From positions 1,646,231-1,710,230 of the forward strand of contig JARUPZ010000013.1 in assembly GCA_031213475.1 (NCBI GenBank): DNA of 64,000 nt, read 5' to 3'. The notes under the pieces were generated by a model. The model saw nothing but the letters and a program-made list of their open reading frames with translations. It was not told the DNA's origin and did not search any database. Of the stretch, positions 11,540 to 25,051 are shown piece after piece. This stretch comes from Nereocystis luetkeana (lineage: Eukaryota > Sar > Phaeophyceae > Laminariales > Laminariaceae). Made by a program: the position numbers and the translations under genes. Position 1 is the first letter of the stretch, and every line of letters starts with the position of its first letter.

Positions 11540-12510
11540 TTGCTTACAGTACGTAGTACAGCCGGTCGTTTATTTTTATCAGTACAGCAGCAACAGAGGG
11601 GAAGAAAAGAGTCCCGGGGGTGCCACCCAATCTGCGTGTGTGTCACAACCGGGATTTGTTCGAGCTCGTGTGCGAGTGCGCGAACGTCGTGTCTGGAGTG
11701 TAAGAAGGCGATTGCGATGGCTACGTTCAGGAGGAGGATTGACCTAAAAAATAACGGCCCACACGGGAGGGCGTAAAGACTATTCACGCGTCGGACAGAT
11801 CATCTACAGATAGGTCAGATATATCCTATACAGCCAGCCGTTATGATATGCTGTGCAGGATCTATCAAGTACAGATTCAACGCAGGAAACCTGTCCTCGA
11901 CCGTGCCGATTGTGCGGCCCCCACGCGGCAACATGAGCTTTAGATCATACGTACAGATCATCAGAACGTATACCCTCAAATATCTAGATCAACTGTGGGG
12001 AATCGATGATCTATCCGGGGTGTGAAACCATGCAAACGCGAGATAGTTAATAAATCCAGAGTCTCTGACCGAGATTCATTTATGCGATCTACCACGCCGG
12101 GCGGACACATAAGAACAGTTGAGGCATTGACATAAAGATTAAACGGCTGCCACATTGTCGCCTAGAACTGTACTCTCCGAATGTTCCAAACCTGCCCGCA
12201 CACACAAGTTGACGACCGTTGGCAATATCCTGCTGCGCCAGTTATTGCGGCATCTTTATACTATCGTATGGGCCAGTATGGACCAAGGACAATAAGAGAG
12301 TAGTAGCGGTGGGCAACGCTACGGCATAAAGGGGTGGTGGCTTGTTCCCCGAGCTTCTCAGTCGCATGAGGAGCTCAATGTATCTCAACCGAAACCTGAC
12401 TTCGAAGAAGTTTGTTCTCTCAATTCGGCCAAGATTTCTACGCGCTACTGCTTGAAAACACATTATGCAGGTTGAGCTGCTGTAGTGAAAATACAAAATG
12501 CACAAATCGG
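11540..12510. other. intergenic, GATC-rich, no supported gene
   Basis: More GATC/TAGATC vocabulary at 11790-12020. Reading frames are short and overlap on both strands. Confidence 0.4.
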
Positions 12511-12519
12511 TAGTTGCTC

Positions 12520-12801
12520 ATGGCTGCCGCAGGCCAGAAAAGCTTTTTAGGGAACTTAATTTACGAATGTTGGGGTACAATCCCAGCCAACGTGACCACG
12601 CCTGCGGACCACGAACAAAGGAAGTATACAGGCGACGTCAGCGCCCCACAGATACCAGTTACCGGCCCCAGGCACGATATACCAGGTCTCCCGGTACCCT
12701 CCTCTGGTTGGATCGAGAAGGTCGAGGGGCACATACGTTGGAGACTTGAAGGCACGTATGTTGGGCTGGCTTTCAGCTGCAAGTTTTCCTCATTTGCGTA
12801 G
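12520..12801 (+). CDS. unrecognised small ORF
   Basis: An ATG-started frame ('MAAAGQKSFLGNLIYECWG') of about 93 residues ends in TAG. Composition is balanced, with 'SGWIEKVEGHIRWRLEGTYV' near the end. No domain, splice partner or homologue is recognised; it could be chance or an element fragment. Confidence 0.2.
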   Translation: MAAAGQKSFLGNLIYECWGTIPANVTTPADHEQRKYTGDVSAPQIPVTGPRHDIPGLPVPSSGWIEKVEGHIRWRLEGTYVGLAFSCKFSSFA

Positions 12802-14478
12802 TGGGGGCCTCTATTTTGGATACTACTGCTACCCGATACACTGCATGCGTCATCATGCGTAAATCAGCGTAAATGTCTGATCGCTTCTGTATGGAATGCT
12901 TCTCGATGTTTGTCGTTGTGACCAGACGGGGGAACGGGGGGGGGGGGTATTTTTTTTTGCCCAGACCTGGTACCAGGTACCAGGTATATAATAATTCGAC
13001 CAGTGATCATACACCCCTTTCGAGATGGAGCACCGTTCCTACTCCTAATACAGACGACTCCAACATTTATGGCCAGAGGGGAACGGGGAGCCTGACAGGT
13101 CAATCACGTAAGGTGGGCTAACCTACCTGCTACAGCGCAGTAGTCACCTACCTGCTACATCAGTGCAGTAGTAGTATAATAGTAGCTCATGCTGCCGGTT
13201 GGGAGCCGTACAATCTGCATGATCTACGAGTAGCAAATATTTCCCCAGTGATCAGTGCTGGGATGCTGTACTCGGTAGACTCTACTGTAGGTTGAATCGG
13301 CCCGCCCGGGATGCTGTAGCTCGAAAAAGCTCTAGATCGATTGAGAGCCACGGATAGTCAACCGTGCGCAAATATCTACCTTACGTACGGAGATTCGCTA
13401 TCCTTGATTCAGCAGTCGTCCACAAGACAACTGGATCTCTCCGACGTGTGTAACGTTTTGTTTCGAGCGTTTCGAGCCATTTCTGGTATGTATGCAGCTG
13501 CCGACACCGCAACTTTTGCACCGGAAGGTACAAAATCTGTGTGGTGTACGCAGCAGGACGGCAGCAGGAACCTACCCCCCTTATTTCTGCTGTCTCGATT
13601 GTCTGAGGGGGTCGCACTGTTGTCGCAGGGCATTCTGGCGGTTTTCCGTTTTTTGGGCAAAAATGACGCCTCTGTCAGTTGGAACACCAACGGGACTGTC
13701 AGCTCGATTCCACAACCACAGCCGCAAGCGGATGACTGCTGGCTGACTAACTGTCTGCTGTTCCGCCGGAGCAGTGCGGCGTATAGTTTCACTGCATCTG
13801 CTTGATGTACCGCCCTCTCCAGACACACAAGGCTCAGCAAGACGAGCTCAAAGCTGGTGTCTTTGGACTCATCATGTGGGTGCTTTACAGCCAACTTGCA
13901 GCGAGTACACGGAGTCTAGACTGCTGCTGTACCAATGTGCGCGGTCGATGCTGTACACAAACAGCAATGGAGAGTTACTGGACATCAGCAGTAGCACCAG
14001 CAGCCACAGCCGTACTGCTGCAGTAAGCACTGACTACGGCCGCATACTGTAACGAGTGTACGTATGCTTTTTTTCCTTCTTTTTCCTTTTCTTCATGTTC
14101 GAGTATACCTACAGCGGTACACTATCATGGGTATCCTCGTCAGGTGTTGTTTGGTTGCAAGTTGATACGGGATGGTATACCACAGCTGATTACTGTATTA
14201 ATAGTACCGTTACCCTTAGGGACTGGTACGATATGATACTGCCATGCGCACTATTCCTTACCTGTTTGATTTTCTCCCATGAAGATGCGTGCTTGCTACA
14301 GCTTGTTTTATGACCACAGGCAGCTTTTCCTTTGTTTGGGAGGTTAGCTGATGTGAGAACATCATATCATCATCAGCATGATGAGACATAGATAGGAGTA
14401 CGTACTGTAGTTGCGTGGCGCATGGTGTTGCCGTTTTCATCGCCACAAGTCTGTCGTCTACCAGTATGGTCTATAACC
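12802..14478. other. no supported gene; overlapping ORFs at 13.3-13.9 kb
   Basis: Frames of about 155-160 residues overlap on opposite strands at 13341-13894 with no recognisable family, so neither is called. Overlapping TACCAGGTA words lie at 12971-12986. Confidence 0.35.
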
Positions 14479-14588
14479 TATTACGGGGGACCATAGTTAA
14501 TAGGACCAAATATTGTTGGTAAAAATGGTTAAATATATAGGATTTTATGTATACCATAGGTCCTATTAACTATGGTCCCCCGTAATAG
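14479..14588 (+). mobile_element. foldback MITE family B, best copy
   Basis: Nearly perfect 29-bp terminal inverted repeats begin CTATTACGGGGGACCATAGT and mirror at the right end, around an AT-rich 50-bp centre. It serves as the reference for the other three copies. Confidence 0.85.
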
Positions 14589-14929
14589 CGCCATGCCGTA
14601 CCTGGTACGTATTCTCCCTGCCCGGCTCCATGTGGCAAGCGCCGCTCACTGGTTCTGATAGAAGTACCGTGCTGCCGCAGCGTGAGAGATATACCAATTG
14701 TGACTTCGAAAACTGCTGCAGTTGGCATTTCTCCCTTATCGAGCCACCGCGGCACCAGCGTTCCCAACTTGCGACCTCCAGTGTAAACGTGTGCGAGTGT
14801 ATCCCCCGCCCCTCCTGAGATATGGATACGTACCCTCTCTTGTACGTCCGTACAAGACGCCAAGATAGCACAGCCCCTCGGATGAACTGCGGGGCTCATT
14901 TTCCGGACAACGGGCACAATGCAAAGGCC

Positions 14930-15062
14930 AAGCGACGCGTCTATAGACAGATCTCGACAAGATCTCCCTCGAAAGATGCCATTTATCCTTAGGAGCGCCC
15001 CCCTTAAGGCCTGGGTTTGGAGAAAATTGGCTCTGAAATTCATCCCCGGGGGTGCGTATCCT
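14930..15062 (-). repeat. dispersed repeat R1, minus copy
   Basis: The reverse complement aligns with 50-185 over 'GCCTTAAGGGGGGC' and 'GACGCGTCGCT' in the same order. Confidence 0.55.
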
Positions 15063-15737
15063 CATTGTCCGTGTGATGCGATGTACTGACGGTTTTTACG
15101 CGCAAGTACAGGGCCGGTAGAAATGGACGAGCGCCGAAATGGGCAACCCGGCGCGGAATTCGCCGTTCAGGACCAACGGTACGGGCTCACTAGCCGCGGA
15201 ATTCATCGTTCAAGTACGCAAATACTGTGTACGCTGGGTACATACTAATAGTAAGTAGTGCTATACCGTGAAACCTGATATCGATACGTAGGTTTGACCC
15301 TTTTTCACGAAAACAACGTGGTACAGCAGCAGTTATTGCAGTTTGATCTTGTGCGAGAACGACTCGCAAGCGCCAGGGTATTTCGATGTTCCTGCGAGGA
15401 ACGACCAGTGGGCCAACCTGGTGCGCACAACCCGGAAAACAAGAAAAAAAAAACGCGGCGAACCGAAGGGCCTTGAGACAAGAGGAAATATCAAGCGCGG
15501 TAATCACCACGTTCTTGATAGCACCCCTCCGAGTTGTGTGCCAAGCAATTTGGTACTACGCACTGCTTTATTTTATCCTCGGCATTGAACACAGCAGCTT
15601 AGCTACTCTGCACTGTTACATAGCACGAGGAGGCATGCCCGACTCACGATCGCCGCACTCCCCCCGCGCCCCGCTCTTCCCTTACTAAGATCTCCCGGAG
15701 GGCTCACGAGCATTGGCGAACGCCTGGCAGCAGTGTC
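15063..15737. other. upstream region of the SET/dioxygenase gene
   Basis: No exon or clear promoter motif is seen. Any 5' UTR or upstream exon of the next gene would lie here. Confidence 0.3.
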
Positions 15738-16829
15738 ATGCTGAGGTCGACCTTTCCGGCCTTCCAGGATAGCGAGGCGGAGCGAGAACTGACCCCAAGC
15801 GACGCGGGAGGTGGCGGCGGCGGCGGCGGCAGTGGCGTTTCGCCGAAGACCCCATCCCCTTTTCGATCTTGCAACGGGCTTCTCGCCGGCTGGCTTGTCC
15901 CTCTTCCCGCATCTAGCCAACATTCGCACGCCGTTACTGTGACCGCCGCCACCACCACTACCACTGCCACCACCACCACCACCACTGCCACCACCGCCAC
16001 GGGTGCCGCAGCCGCAGCCGCAGCCCCGTATTCAGCAACGGCCAGCGGAAACCCTCCATCCACTAGCGCTTCACCCGAGACTGCAGGTACCGCCACCACA
16101 ATGATCAGCAGTGGAAGTGGCGACAACACTTCATCTCCAGCAGACGGCAGTAACGGTGCCGTCGCCGAAAAACGGGGCAATGTTTTTTTCTGCCCTGGTA
16201 CGGATACGCCCGCGGGCTTCCGCGTTAATCGCTGCATCGACACACCGTCCTTAGGTGTTCCGAGCTTCGCGTCGTCGAGGGACATCCGGCGGGGGGACGT
16301 GGTTGCGGTCGAGCGCCCGCTTGTAGCTCTGCAGAGCTCGCTAGCGCTGCCGTGGGTGGTGGCCTGTCCGGGGTGTCTCCGGCATGTGGGGGCCCTGGAG
16401 CTGCAGCTGGCGATCGCGTCTGGGGAGGTGGGCCGCGCGGAGGCATTTGGGTCTGGTGACGGGGGCGAGACGACGCCCTTGCCGCCTCTGTCGACGGCTG
16501 GAGATGTGCCGCAGCCGGAAAGGGGGAGGCAGGGGGAGCGCGGATCGGTGGCGCGACATGACGAAGGGGAAGGGGAGGCGGAGGGAGAACGGGAGGGGGG
16601 ACGGGAAGGGGAAGGAGAGGAAGGGGGAGCGGAAGGCGAGGAGATAGGGGGAAGGGCAAGATATTGGAAACAGGAGAGGAAAGGGGACCAGGGAGGGGTC
16701 GCAGAACATCGCAGCGCTAGATTAGGCGAAACGGACTGCGGCGCAGACAGCATGCAGGGAAGGAGAGGAGGGGATGCTGGCGGCCGTCTTCTTCCGCCTC
16801 TTCGGGGACTATCTGGGCGCTTCGTGGAG
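15738..16829 (+). CDS. fusion gene exon 1: SET N-lobe and first MYND pair
   Basis: ATG at 15738, the first Met in frame. Gly, Thr and Ala runs precede 'VFFCPGTDTPAGFRVNRC' and the SET N-lobe. 'VACPGCLRHVG' gives the first MYND Cys pair (210, 213). A Glu/Gly/Arg-rich insertion follows. Ends phase 0 at GTGAGA. Confidence 0.65.
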
Positions 16830-19800
16830 GTGAGAGAAAGCGTCTATCAGTCTCAGGGAGCAAGCCTAGTATAGCGTCTACTACAGCAAAAATGGGTCTC
16901 CACTATTCCAAAGTAGTTTTCTCCAAACAGTTGTTGAGAGCGCCTTGCAGCGTGGGTAGGCACAATTCGATGCGAGTCGACGAGGGAAGAAAAGGCTGAA
17001 ATCTTCTCGCGAAAAAAATGAAGGCACGTACCGTAGCGGCAAGGGGGGAGAAGAGCCTGCTGTGTGACCCCGGATCTGAGTTACGAGTAGGAAGGTGAGG
17101 CAAGATGGGCGAAGATAATGAATGGGATGAGAAAAAAAATAAAATAAAAATAAAATAAATAAAGTGGTGCAGTTCCAGAGGGGTAATTGTTTGCCCAACT
17201 ACCTTGGGATGCTGAGACTGCGGCTTCACACCGCCGCGCCTGTATGCTCCCACCGAGAGTTGAGGCTGATGATGCCGGTGGGTGTTTCTAGGACCGGACA
17301 AACTTAGCTCGTCCTTCATTAGGTGTTTGCGTGGCCCCTTTCAACCTCAAAATATTCACAGCACACCACGACCCCTTGGCCTGCAACCAGTGTTTTCCTA
17401 CCCCGTTTTATCCCAAAGCAAAATCAAACGTGAAGATTTCTCGCCCTGCGGCGTCCGCTGTGTCGCCCTCTCAGGCCTCGAATTCAACCGCAAACGATTG
17501 TTGCTCCGCCCCCTTGAACCTCACGTTTGCCGCACACCGTGGCCCTTCGCCCGCACCGTGTGATCTCTCCCACGGCCAATGTTACGCAGACGCCGGTCCC
17601 CTGCTCGTCGGGCTGCGGAGCCGTTTACTGCGGAAAAGTTTGCCGGAGGAAGTGCTGGGACGCCGGACACTCTGTTCTTTGTCTCGGGCTTGTGGAAGAC
17701 GAGGAGCACCCGCTCGTTCAACACAAGGTCGGCGCCCTTTTCCTTGTTGCTGTGTCTGGTTCTCAATCTTATTAATCGTGTTCACACCTTGGGTACCTGG
17801 TATCGTACTGCTGTTGAATATTTTCTCGGCAACAATACAAACCAGATTTGCACTTCATCCCTATCCCCTCCGACAGCTATATTATTTTGTACATGTTATT
17901 AAACAAATTATCTGCGATTCTGCAGCATCTACGTCACATCCCGTCTGGTTGCTACCATGGTTGCATATGTATGTGGCCTGTATAGCAACCATGTACGGCT
18001 TTGATGAGATGTTCAGGTGGTTCCGGTCTCTCATCAAAGCTCGTCACTACTGCGAAACGGAGGGTAGGCTCTGTGGTCGGCCGTGAGAGAGCTCTACAAC
18101 AACACTTCATACAGCCTGCACGCGGAGATGGACAAAGAGGCAGAAGCCTGAATTGCGCACATACGTAAAGTACGACAGCTTTCAATTCCTCTTGACCGCC
18201 ATAACACACGCTCTCTAAAGTAATGCAAACAGGACCATTGTGTATTCAGGTCGTGTAAAGGGCGAGACACGTTTTCCGCCGTTCCAGAAGCCAAGCGTGG
18301 GTGGATGGAGTAGAATATTCGACTGCAGTACCGTTGGGGGGACGGGTTCGCGCTCTTCTACTAACATAGCCGAGGTCAGTTTTCGCCTCTGACTAACGGT
18401 AACATTGTTCTACAACAGCCAACCATCCCCGAAAAGAAAAGCGGCTGCTGTATCATGATACCCTGGCTTTGGAGTTCGCCAGGAACTCGGTGTACGCCTT
18501 CAACCTGCTTCGTCCTACACCGCCCTGCCTCGCCATGCCCAGCCCTACTGCGTCCCGGTTGAGCCCAGCTAAGCCCGTGTGATCACCTATGAACTAATCC
18601 ACCCCCACCCGCAAACTAAAACCAAATCGCAGGTGCACGCTATCTCCCATCCGCAGCTAGAAGCACCTCTTCTTTTGGCCGCGCACCTGTTGGTCCAAGC
18701 AGCGCTGACGACGGCCTCGGAACGCCGCCGGCGGGTCAAGCCGAGGCGCGGGGGCCGCTCCACCAACGCGAAGGACGCTCGTGGGGCCGACTCCCCGACC
18801 ACCACCCACATTTCTACTTCTGCTTCGAATTCACCCCGTTCTCGTGACGGTGGTGAAAGCGAGTCCGCCGCCGCCGCCGCCGCTAGTGGTGGTGGTGGCC
18901 AATTTCTAGTTGGCGGCGACGCCCGAGACACGGCCGAGGCTGCCGCGGTAGGGCAGCTGATGGAGGCCTTCCCAAGAGGGAGGCTCCGAGAAGGGAGCAA
19001 GCTTGCTCCCGACGCGGTGGTGGTCCAGGAATCCTGGACGCTGCTCGCCAGGGCGCTGGAGGCTATGTCACGGGGGGGGTTCTCGGCGGCGGCGGCGGCG
19101 GCGGCGGCTAGAGACGGGAGTGGTTGTGTGGTCGACCCGGAAGAGTTTCCGCTGCTGCTGAGCGAGCGCGTCCATGCAGATATGGTCCGAGGTTTAGCGG
19201 CTAACCTCATAGAGGTCGAGGTAAGGACTTAAGTCGGGAAGGTGGCTGCACAAGCTGCAGTAGTGGTGGTGGCTGTTGCTGTGGCGAGGGGGGGGACGGG
19301 GGGGGGTGGTAGGGTAGCATGTTGTCTGTCTGCCGGTGACGAGACTGTTGCCTCATTGTATCTGCGGGTTGAGTTTGGAGCACAGTTATGTATTTGACGA
19401 GACTTCTTGCGCCCACGAACTTCAGAGCAATGGTACCACGTGCTAAGGAAGCTACCGCAGGGGTTACGGGGGCGAAACCATTAGCATGCGTTCAGAGTCT
19501 CTCGGTTTTCGGGTGACGCCACAGATGATATTCGGGACGAATCCAGAGTTCTGCCAGGCTGACACGCGTCATGCTTGTTGGAACCTCGCGCCTCATTTTC
19601 CCCTCAAGATGCACCGCGCGGCCCGAGAACTCAGATGCCGGTTTTAGCTTATGCCGGGAGATAAAACTCGTGAACCGTTTCCACTGGTTCGGTCGTCATG
19701 TGGGCCCAATCTCGGGGTGTGTGCGCGTGCGTTTCCGCGTGTGTTTCCGACAGTGAGTGATGGCCGTTTATAGCAATGCGCATACATGTGATCCCCCGCG

Positions 19801-22800
19801 GCATGCTTGCCTTAACCCTTTTAGAACTGCAGTCTCGTTTTGGGGACAATTGGGGACAAATTACTTGGAATTTGAGTGCCTTGTCCCCAAAACGGGACTG
19901 GAGTTCTAAAGGGGGTAGCGGGTTCCTACGCGGGTCGATAAGTCACGCTCGTTTATATTCCATCTCGAACCGTATAAGTCCGCATTTATTTTTTCTGCCT
20001 GTCGGTCACCATTTCGCCCTGGTGCCCGTTTTGTGACATCGTGAACATCGAAGGGTTTAGATCAAAGTACGGATAGGAGTACTCGCGGCAACACCATCTC
20101 TTCGCTAGAAGGCCAGAATATTGCGCGAGGAGTGGTGCTTATGTGTTCATGGCCCGGTCGACCGTACATATATAGTTGGTCTGTATTTCTTGCCCGCCAA
20201 CAAGAAGCTTCGAATCTGAGCAAGCCTCAGAATGTTGTTGCCACACCCTCCTCGTTGAACCTTGAGCGCACACTATTAATATTATATTTAGTTAAATGTA
20301 GCGATCGTTGCTGAGCACATTTCTTGATCCAGTTTTCTAAACGTCCCTCAAAACACGAGCCTTGTGTCCCGATTCGGTCCTTCCTTGTTCGTGGGACTAG
20401 ACTGCAGATGCTTGACGACAAAGTGGAGTGGGGACTAACAGGGAAAAGGCATTTCCCCCCTCTGCGAGGGTTTTCGTGGTTAATTTTGAGGTCCACCGTG
20501 TTTTTTTCTCCTTGTTGGAACAGGTTGAATCGCCAATAGTGGAGTACTGCGAGGGGCTCGTTACCCAAGCCGGCGATGTGCAGCATCGGGCGCTTCAGGT
20601 ATATAGTTGCCAGACGCGGTACAAGTTTTTCTTTCGCAAAGGAATTGTTAGATAGCCTTTTAATGAATCGTGGCTGATTTCGTGTGGTCCGAATCGTCGT
20701 TCTGACAGGCTAGCTTAACTGTCCGTTGCCATACGATATGGGCCGCGAGATTGTAACGTGCGAGCGCAGAAACAAACCACCAACGAAGCAAACAAAATAA
20801 GTACGAAACAAAAACAAACATATACATGCAAACACAACACAACGTTACAGATCGCCGGAACGTGTTTAATACACAGCAGTGCTCTCTCCATTTCGCTTTC
20901 AGAGGCATCGCTTTTACCATTTAGTCTCGCTGCCCAGTGCCAGTGTTTTGCTCCCAAACACCTAAACCCCTGTGGCCCCCTACGCCCTTCCTGTCTCCCC
21001 GCGCCGTAAACGCATGGAACCAACTGGAGATCCTTGAGTCCGCGCTGAATGCCATGGATGGCGACACGGAAGAACAACCCGAAGAACCTTTTCCAGCATC
21101 GTTGGAAATTGAAACTGCCCACTTTCCCCGGGGCGCCGACGCCGCGGTGCAACTTTCCGGCAAAAGCGGCAGCGGCAAGGCGCCTGCTCGGGAAGCGAAC
21201 CGATCCGCGGCACGGCTCGCCTGGCGCTGCGTCCGAGCAGCGCGCGCGGCGGCAAGGCTTGTCCCCGCCCTTTCGGTGCAGGCGCTGCTGCCGACGGCGG
21301 CGTTGAGGCTGCCGCATTCGTGCACACCCAATGTGCGAGTCCCGGCGGGTGATCGCCGCGGTTACAACGCGAACAGCGGCGGCGGCGATGGCGCCGGCGG
21401 TGGCGGCGAAGGCCGAGCGGGTATCTCAGCCTTCGGCGCGGTGGGGCGGCCGCTCTCGGTCGCCACGGTTGCCCTTTCCGACGTCTCTGCCGGCTCTTCG
21501 CTCACATGCTCGTGGGTGGACGCGGGAGAGGATTACACCGCCCGCGCGGAGTTGCTCAAGGCTTACGTTTTTCCGGGCTGGGACAAGCCTGGTTCGGGGT
21601 TTCCTCCCGCAGCAAGCGGTGAATCCGGGGTCGTCGGGGGTGGAAATGGTTGCAGTGACAGGGATCAGGTGCCGCCGGAAGAACCGTCACTTTTGCAACT
21701 CGAAGGGGGCACAAAGAGGTCTGCAGCTCCGGAAATGCGTCGGGTATGGGAGGGACGGGGGTGGGAATCAGAATGCGGATGCTCGTGTTTGAAGTGCCAA
21801 CTTGAGCGACAATACCAGCCGGGCTCTCGACCCTTGGATCCGTCTGAGATGGAGTATTTCGCGAGGCTGGCTGTCGACGAATACCGGTAAGGAGCTCTTC
21901 ACACGCACAGGCAGGGCTGCGAATGGGCTCGCAACATCGCGCCACCAACAGTACCAGTATCGTGTCCCGTAATCGCTACAAAGGGTGCTAAACAGAAATC
22001 AATACCCAAACATCACACCCGGAACTTGCTGCAAGCACACGGCGCAGCGTTGCCCCTGAATCGCCCGGCGGTAACAGCGCATCGGTGGCAGCACCGTTCA
22101 CTATTATCTGTGTTTCACCGCTGCGTAGGCACGGGTCCTTTGACCGTATGGTAGCCGGACTCTGTAGACCGGAGGCAGAGTCGGTGTTGCATTTTAGAGG
22201 CACGCCAACTGGTCTGGCTTGGGGGGAGAAAGGGAAATAAGAGGCGAGCCAAGCGTGGCAAGTTGAGTCGAAGAACCCCGCAAGACAAACTCAAACGCGG
22301 AACACCTCCTTCCTGAACACCACCCTACATCCAAACACCGCGCGTCGACCACATTGAGATCCAAGAGCCGTTGCCGTCATTAAAAAATAAATCTATTGTT
22401 GGTTGATCTTCAAAGGAGTAGACGCAGCTGGCACGGGAGGGCGTGGTTGGTGCCTCAAGACAGCAGCACAGAACTCTTGCTGTATTACCATTCCCGAACA
22501 TTCGAAATGACTCGCCTCATAAGGAGCTACACAGCGAGTGACACCAGGAGGCTCGCGCATTATCCCGACATCCCAATACTCCACTACCAGAATCCCTATT
22601 CAGCATGGAACTCCTCAAGCTACGATGGATCTTTTGGAGTCGTGTTCCTGAGTTCAACCAACATGTACTTACGGCTCGATTTTTGTCCCGGGTCGCCTCC
22701 CGATCAGATATGACGACGCCTTCGATATTTTGCAACGGCAGGCAAGACTGTGCCCCCAGAGCGGGGATGTTCTCTACCGTGCCGGCCTGTGCGCGATCAA

Positions 22801-25018
22801 CCAGGGCCGGTGGAGCAGGTGCGCCGTGATTATTTTGAGTTGTGTGGTGTGGCGTCATTGGCTAGTCTGGATTGGACAATACCAGGAAAGTTCCAGGAAA
22901 TTTCCCCTCCCCGAAAAAAGACATACACGTGCTGTCGCTGTATATGTTGACTTTAGGCTTGGCTTTGTTGGTTATCTGGTATTTGGTGGGGGTTGCCGAC
23001 CACGCTCCTGTAACGAGCGGACGACAGCATCACTGTCGTGGACGCCATGTGAGCACCTGTTTTGCGCCTCGTGTGTGTACACGGCGATGTCATGGGCCCC
23101 CATCCAGCCCAGCTGCTACTGATTCAAAAAGGACTACAACAAGCAACCCAAGTGCCGTCATTGCGCGAAACTTTTGTCCACATATGGCAGCGCAACCGGC
23201 ACTAAACAAATATCGCGTTCGAGGTATATACGTATGACCGCATGCTGTGTGTCGTGCTTGCGTGAACAAGGCCTATATACGTTGCATAGTCCTTGTGTCT
23301 GCCATGGTGCGCATTCCACGACGCGCACTTTTGAACTCGGTGAGAACTGCACCCTCGTTGTTTCGGGGAAAAAGTACTTGGATTCAGAGTTGTATCGGTT
23401 CAGCAGTGGTTAATAAACGTGACAGACGCTGTTCCGCCCCCGTCCTATGCCCTCGTCCCATTGCCCCTCGTCTCGCTGTCCGTACCGCAGAGCTCTCCGC
23501 TTGTGGAGAGACGGACTCGCTCTCACTCCCGACCACGAGGAGCTGAAGGACGAAGACGCGAAGTACAACGCCCTTGCCTTCTGGCTTGATGGGCCTGACG
23601 ACCGACCCATCAACCGGAGTGCCGATGGCGCTATCAGAGCAGCAGGCTTGCATACCATAGAAGCCGGCAAGGGACAGAGAACGGCCGACGGCCCCGTGCC
23701 GTTTTCTTCGCCCCCGCCGCCGCCGCCCCCCCCCCCCCCCGCCGCCGCCGCCGCCGCTACAGCCACAAAAAGAGCCAATGGGCGGCAAGTATGTTCTGGG
23801 TGGAGACGCGGGGGGATACAACGGCCGGGCGTCGCCCAGTTCGCCTTCCGAGGACTTGGGCAAAGGTTGCGGCGCCGTCATCACGAGCCAGGCATTAGAC
23901 AGCCGCGGCGTCCAATATTTCGCAAAAAATCTGGACCTGGAGTTCATGGGCGGTGGGGAGTGGGTGTGCACCACGCGCGTGCCCCCTCTTTCGGCAGATG
24001 AGTGCGCCGCCGTTATTGCCGAAGCGGAAGAAGCTGCTTCTGCGAAGCGCGAAACCACCGTTGCCGCTGCTTCCGCCGCCGCCGCCATCGTTGGGGATGG
24101 AGGCGGTAGCGGCTGGGGTACCGCGAGGCATTACGCGGTGCCGACCACTGACATGGCGGTGAGAGATCTCCCGCGGGCGCTGGCTTGGTTTAACGCGGCC
24201 ATGAGGACGCGGATTGGACCCCTTGTTGCGGCCGCCGCCACGCTGGGCGGTGGAAACCTGGACGGCTCGGAAGAAAGAACCGCATTTGACGAGAACGAAA
24301 GGGTCTGCAATTCGGATCGTATTGGCGATGTAAAAGAGGCGGATGACGCTGAAACGAGTCCGGATGTCCTGCACGAGATGGGTGATGTGCATGCGAGCTC
24401 TGACAGCATGCCCGACTGGGAGAAAGGCGCAGACGGGGGCGGCGTTGCCTGTGATGATACCACTGTCAACAGCAACGGAGAAAATCACCCAGACGAGAAG
24501 TCGCAAGCGAAGTCGTTATCCGAATCAAGACCGAATCAGTCAAAAACAGTGAAAGCGGGAGCTCGCGGCAGAGATTCCGATGCTGCTGCGTCTAGTGCTG
24601 CTGCGTCTGGTGCCTCTTGTGCTGGTGTTACTGCTGCCGGTGCTGCTTCTGCCGATGATGCTGAGGCTGATGCCTTCCTTCGAAGGCTCCGCGTCCACGA
24701 TGCCTTCGTTGTTCGGTACGACGCGGCGGCGCAGCGCTCTCTGCCGCTGCACACTGACCAGGGAGAAATATCGCTGACGATCGCGCTCAACAGCTCCGAC
24801 GCGTTTGACGGAGGGGGGACGTGGTTCGAAGGGTTAGGCCGCGCCGTTCGCCCGTCAGATGCTGGGCACATCGTTGTGTTTCCAGGCGGAGACACGATGC
24901 ACGGGGGGCAGGAGATAACGAGGGGAATTAGGTACATATTGGCTGTGTTTTTGTACGAGCATTGGGCCGAGGAGGAGGAAGAAGAGGAAGAGGAGGAGCA
25001 GGAGGAGGGGGAGGAGGA

Positions 25019-25051
<33 letters not shown>

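Noticed and set aside
15704..16753. 349-residue minus-strand frame
   Set aside because: Antisense to exon 1 of the SET gene; Pro/Ser/Val-rich because of the simple-sequence coding strand.
17331..18086. 251-residue frame overlapping the MYND exon
   Set aside because: A different frame from the MYND motif. A short CNQC resemblance exists, but 'CPGCLR' in exon 1 fits the first MYND pair better and the phases work without it.
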